A DNA stretch of 44,996 nt from the NCBI RefSeq assembly GCF_000169335.1, contig NZ_AAXW01000041.1:1-44996 (forward strand), in the 5' to 3' direction. Every line of letters starts with the position of its first letter. The stretch's first letter is position 1. This DNA comes from Crocosphaera chwakensis CCY0110. GTDB taxonomy: Bacteria > Cyanobacteriota > Cyanobacteriia > Cyanobacteriales > Microcystaceae. Below are positions 43,775 through 44,996 of the stretch, piece after piece. The position numbers were made by a program, and so were the translations under genes. A model generated the notes under the pieces. That model searched no databases and was not told the DNA's origin. It saw only the letters and a program-made list of their open reading frames with translations.

Positions 43775-44996
43775 ATGTCAAAACACAAAAAAGTTGTGGT
43801 TGTGGGGGCTGGTTGGGCTGGTTTAGGAGCAACTTATCACTTAGCAAAACAAGGTTATGATGTCACTTTATTAGAAGCCTCTTCTTATCCTGGGGGGTTA
43901 GTCGCTGGCTGGAAAACAGAGGATGGAAAATCTATAGAAGCAGGAATTCATGGCTTTTGGTATCCATATAAAAATATTTTTCAATTAGTAGAAGAATTAG
44001 GGTTAAATCCCTTTACAAATTGGACTCGTTCTTCTCAATATTCTCCAGCAGGGTTAGAGGTAGAATCACCCATTTTTCAAGACCAACCCCTTTTACCGAC
44101 TCCATTAGGAACATTTCTGTATACTAAATTTCAACGGCTACCTTTAATTGACCGCTTATCAGCATTACCCCTTCTTTATAGCTTAATCGATTTTGATAAT
44201 TCCCCTGAAGCTTGGGAACGTTATGATAAAGTCACTGCTAGGGAATTATTTAAACAATTTGGCGTATCTTCTCGCCTCTATAAAGACGCTTTTGAACCCA
44301 TGTTATTAGTAGGTTTATTTGCCCCAGGAGAACAATGTAGTGCAGCAGCTACATTAGGAATGCTCTATTATTTTATCTTAGCTCATCAACCGAATTTTGA
44401 TGTAGTTTGGTGTCGAGGAACCGTAGGGGAAATGATATTCAAACCTTGGATAGAAAAGATAGAAAGTTTAGGGGGCAAAGTTTTAACTAATAAACGAGTA
44501 ACTGACATTATTGTTACTAATCAAGGAACAACAAAAGGGGTTATGTGTAACAATGAAATTTTTGCAGCCGATGCCGTTATTTTAGGGGTTAGTATTAGTG
44601 GAATTAAAAAGATAGTAGCAGAAAGTAAGGTGTTAAATCAGTATCCAGAATTTTACAATTTATCTAATTTAGGGGGAATTGATGTTTTAGCCACTCGATT
44701 ATGGTTTGATAAAAAAGTTGATATTCCTCTACCTTCTAATGCTTGTTTCGGCTTTGATAAAACCACAGGATGGACATTTTTTGATCTTAATCATCTTCAT
44801 GACGAATACAAAGAGTTATCAGGAAGTGTTATCGAAGCAGATTTTTATCACGCTAATCAACTATTAACGATGAATGATGAACAAATTATTAATAAAGTCC
44901 ATCAAGATTTAACCACTTGTATTCCTGGCTTTGCTAATGCTAATATTGTAGATAGTCGCGTCATTAAAGTACGTCAAGGAGTTACTCATTTTGCCC
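43775..44996 (+). CDS. FAD-dependent desaturase/isomerase-like oxidoreductase (partial, runs off window)
   Basis: Open from ATG 43775 to the window end: 407 codons, no stop, so the C-terminus is missing. KVVVVGAGWAGLGATYHLAKQGYDVTLLEASSYPGG is a Rossmann FAD-binding start with the Glu at the end of strand 2. EAGIHGFWYPYKNIF and VWCRGTVGEMIFKPWIEKIESLGGKVLTNK are typical of phytoene/zeta-carotene desaturase relatives (amine oxidase superfamily). It is not clearly CrtP or CrtQ, so a carotenoid or related isoprenoid role is only likely. Preceded by 115 nt of AT-rich spacer after the divergent SH3 gene. Confidence 0.85.
   Translation, partial: MSKHKKVVVVGAGWAGLGATYHLAKQGYDVTLLEASSYPGGLVAGWKTEDGKSIEAGIHGFWYPYKNIFQLVEELGLNPFTNWTRSSQYSPAGLEVESPIFQDQPLLPTPLGTFLYTKFQRLPLIDRLSALPLLYSLIDFDNSPEAWERYDKVTARELFKQFGVSSRLYKDAFEPMLLVGLFAPGEQCSAAATLGMLYYFILAHQPNFDVVWCRGTVGEMIFKPWIEKIESLGGKVLTNKRVTDIIVTNQGTTKGVMCNNEIFAADAVILGVSISGIKKIVAESKVLNQYPEFYNLSNLGGIDVLATRLWFDKKVDIPLPSNACFGFDKTTGWTFFDLNHLHDEYKELSGSVIEADFYHANQLLTMNDEQIINKVHQDLTTCIPGFANANIVDSRVIKVRQGVTHFA

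Overview
The window reads as cyanobacterial chromosome, most like a unicellular AT-rich genus of the Crocosphaera/Cyanothece type. Evidence: many HIP1-type GCGATCGC sites, a canonical phytochrome with its response regulator, psb34, the beta-carotene hydroxylase gene crtR, a heme oxygenase, and several families I know only from cyanobacteria (DUF1824, DUF2839, DUF6761, XisI). I saw no tRNA, rRNA or CRISPR array. All calls come from reading the sequence; no database search was run.

Layout. 1-900: psb34 (minus) and an unrecognised secreted protein. 900-1170: a pseudogene with three in-frame stops. 1.4-4.1 kb: cph1-rcp1, overlapping by 29 nt. 4.2-8 kb is an accessory stretch: a coiled-coil peptide and an orphan xisI, then a large minus-strand protein with an EExGH domain, five near-identical 57-residue FG-GAP-like repeats and a BPSL0067/NlpC-like domain, then a hicBA module. 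A duplicated promoter-plus-hairpin segment flanks the large gene. 8.1-13.2 kb: a PLP aminotransferase, a catalase-fold protein and a heme oxygenase-hemN pair. A MITE-like element lies between hemN and its terminator. 13.5-14.9 kb: a RelE-like toxin/HTH antitoxin pair facing an HNH protein. 15-19.3 kb: lepA, bolA, CGFS glutaredoxin, a DUF6761 gene and an OmpR-type regulator with a degenerate acidic pocket. 19.4-26.8 kb: a Rieske/AIF-like reductase, sbcD-like nuclease, VOC protein, map, DUF1824, DUF2839, AcpH-like and crtR. The crtR reading frame runs into a palindromic element that supplies its last ~30 residues.

27-33.3 kb holds a likely redox group: a PaO-type Rieske oxygenase, a Nudix hydrolase, an FAD monooxygenase and a [2Fe-2S] ferredoxin. 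The monooxygenase gene is split by a full group II intron (29472-31901) encoding an RT-maturase-HNH protein. Precise removal rejoins a 483-codon frame. 33.4-45 kb: two unknown proteins, a CPFS thioredoxin-fold protein, glutathione reductase, transketolase, a TPR plus periplasmic-binding-fold protein paired with a large lipoprotein, a 37-residue membrane peptide, an SH3-like secreted protein and a truncated FAD desaturase-like gene that runs off the end.

Themes are light sensing and pigment metabolism (cph1, heme oxygenase, hemN, crtR, psb34), redox and iron-sulfur handling (bolA-grx, gor, Rieske proteins, ferredoxin), and a scatter of selfish or decaying elements (intron, toxin modules, MITE-like repeats, a pseudogene).
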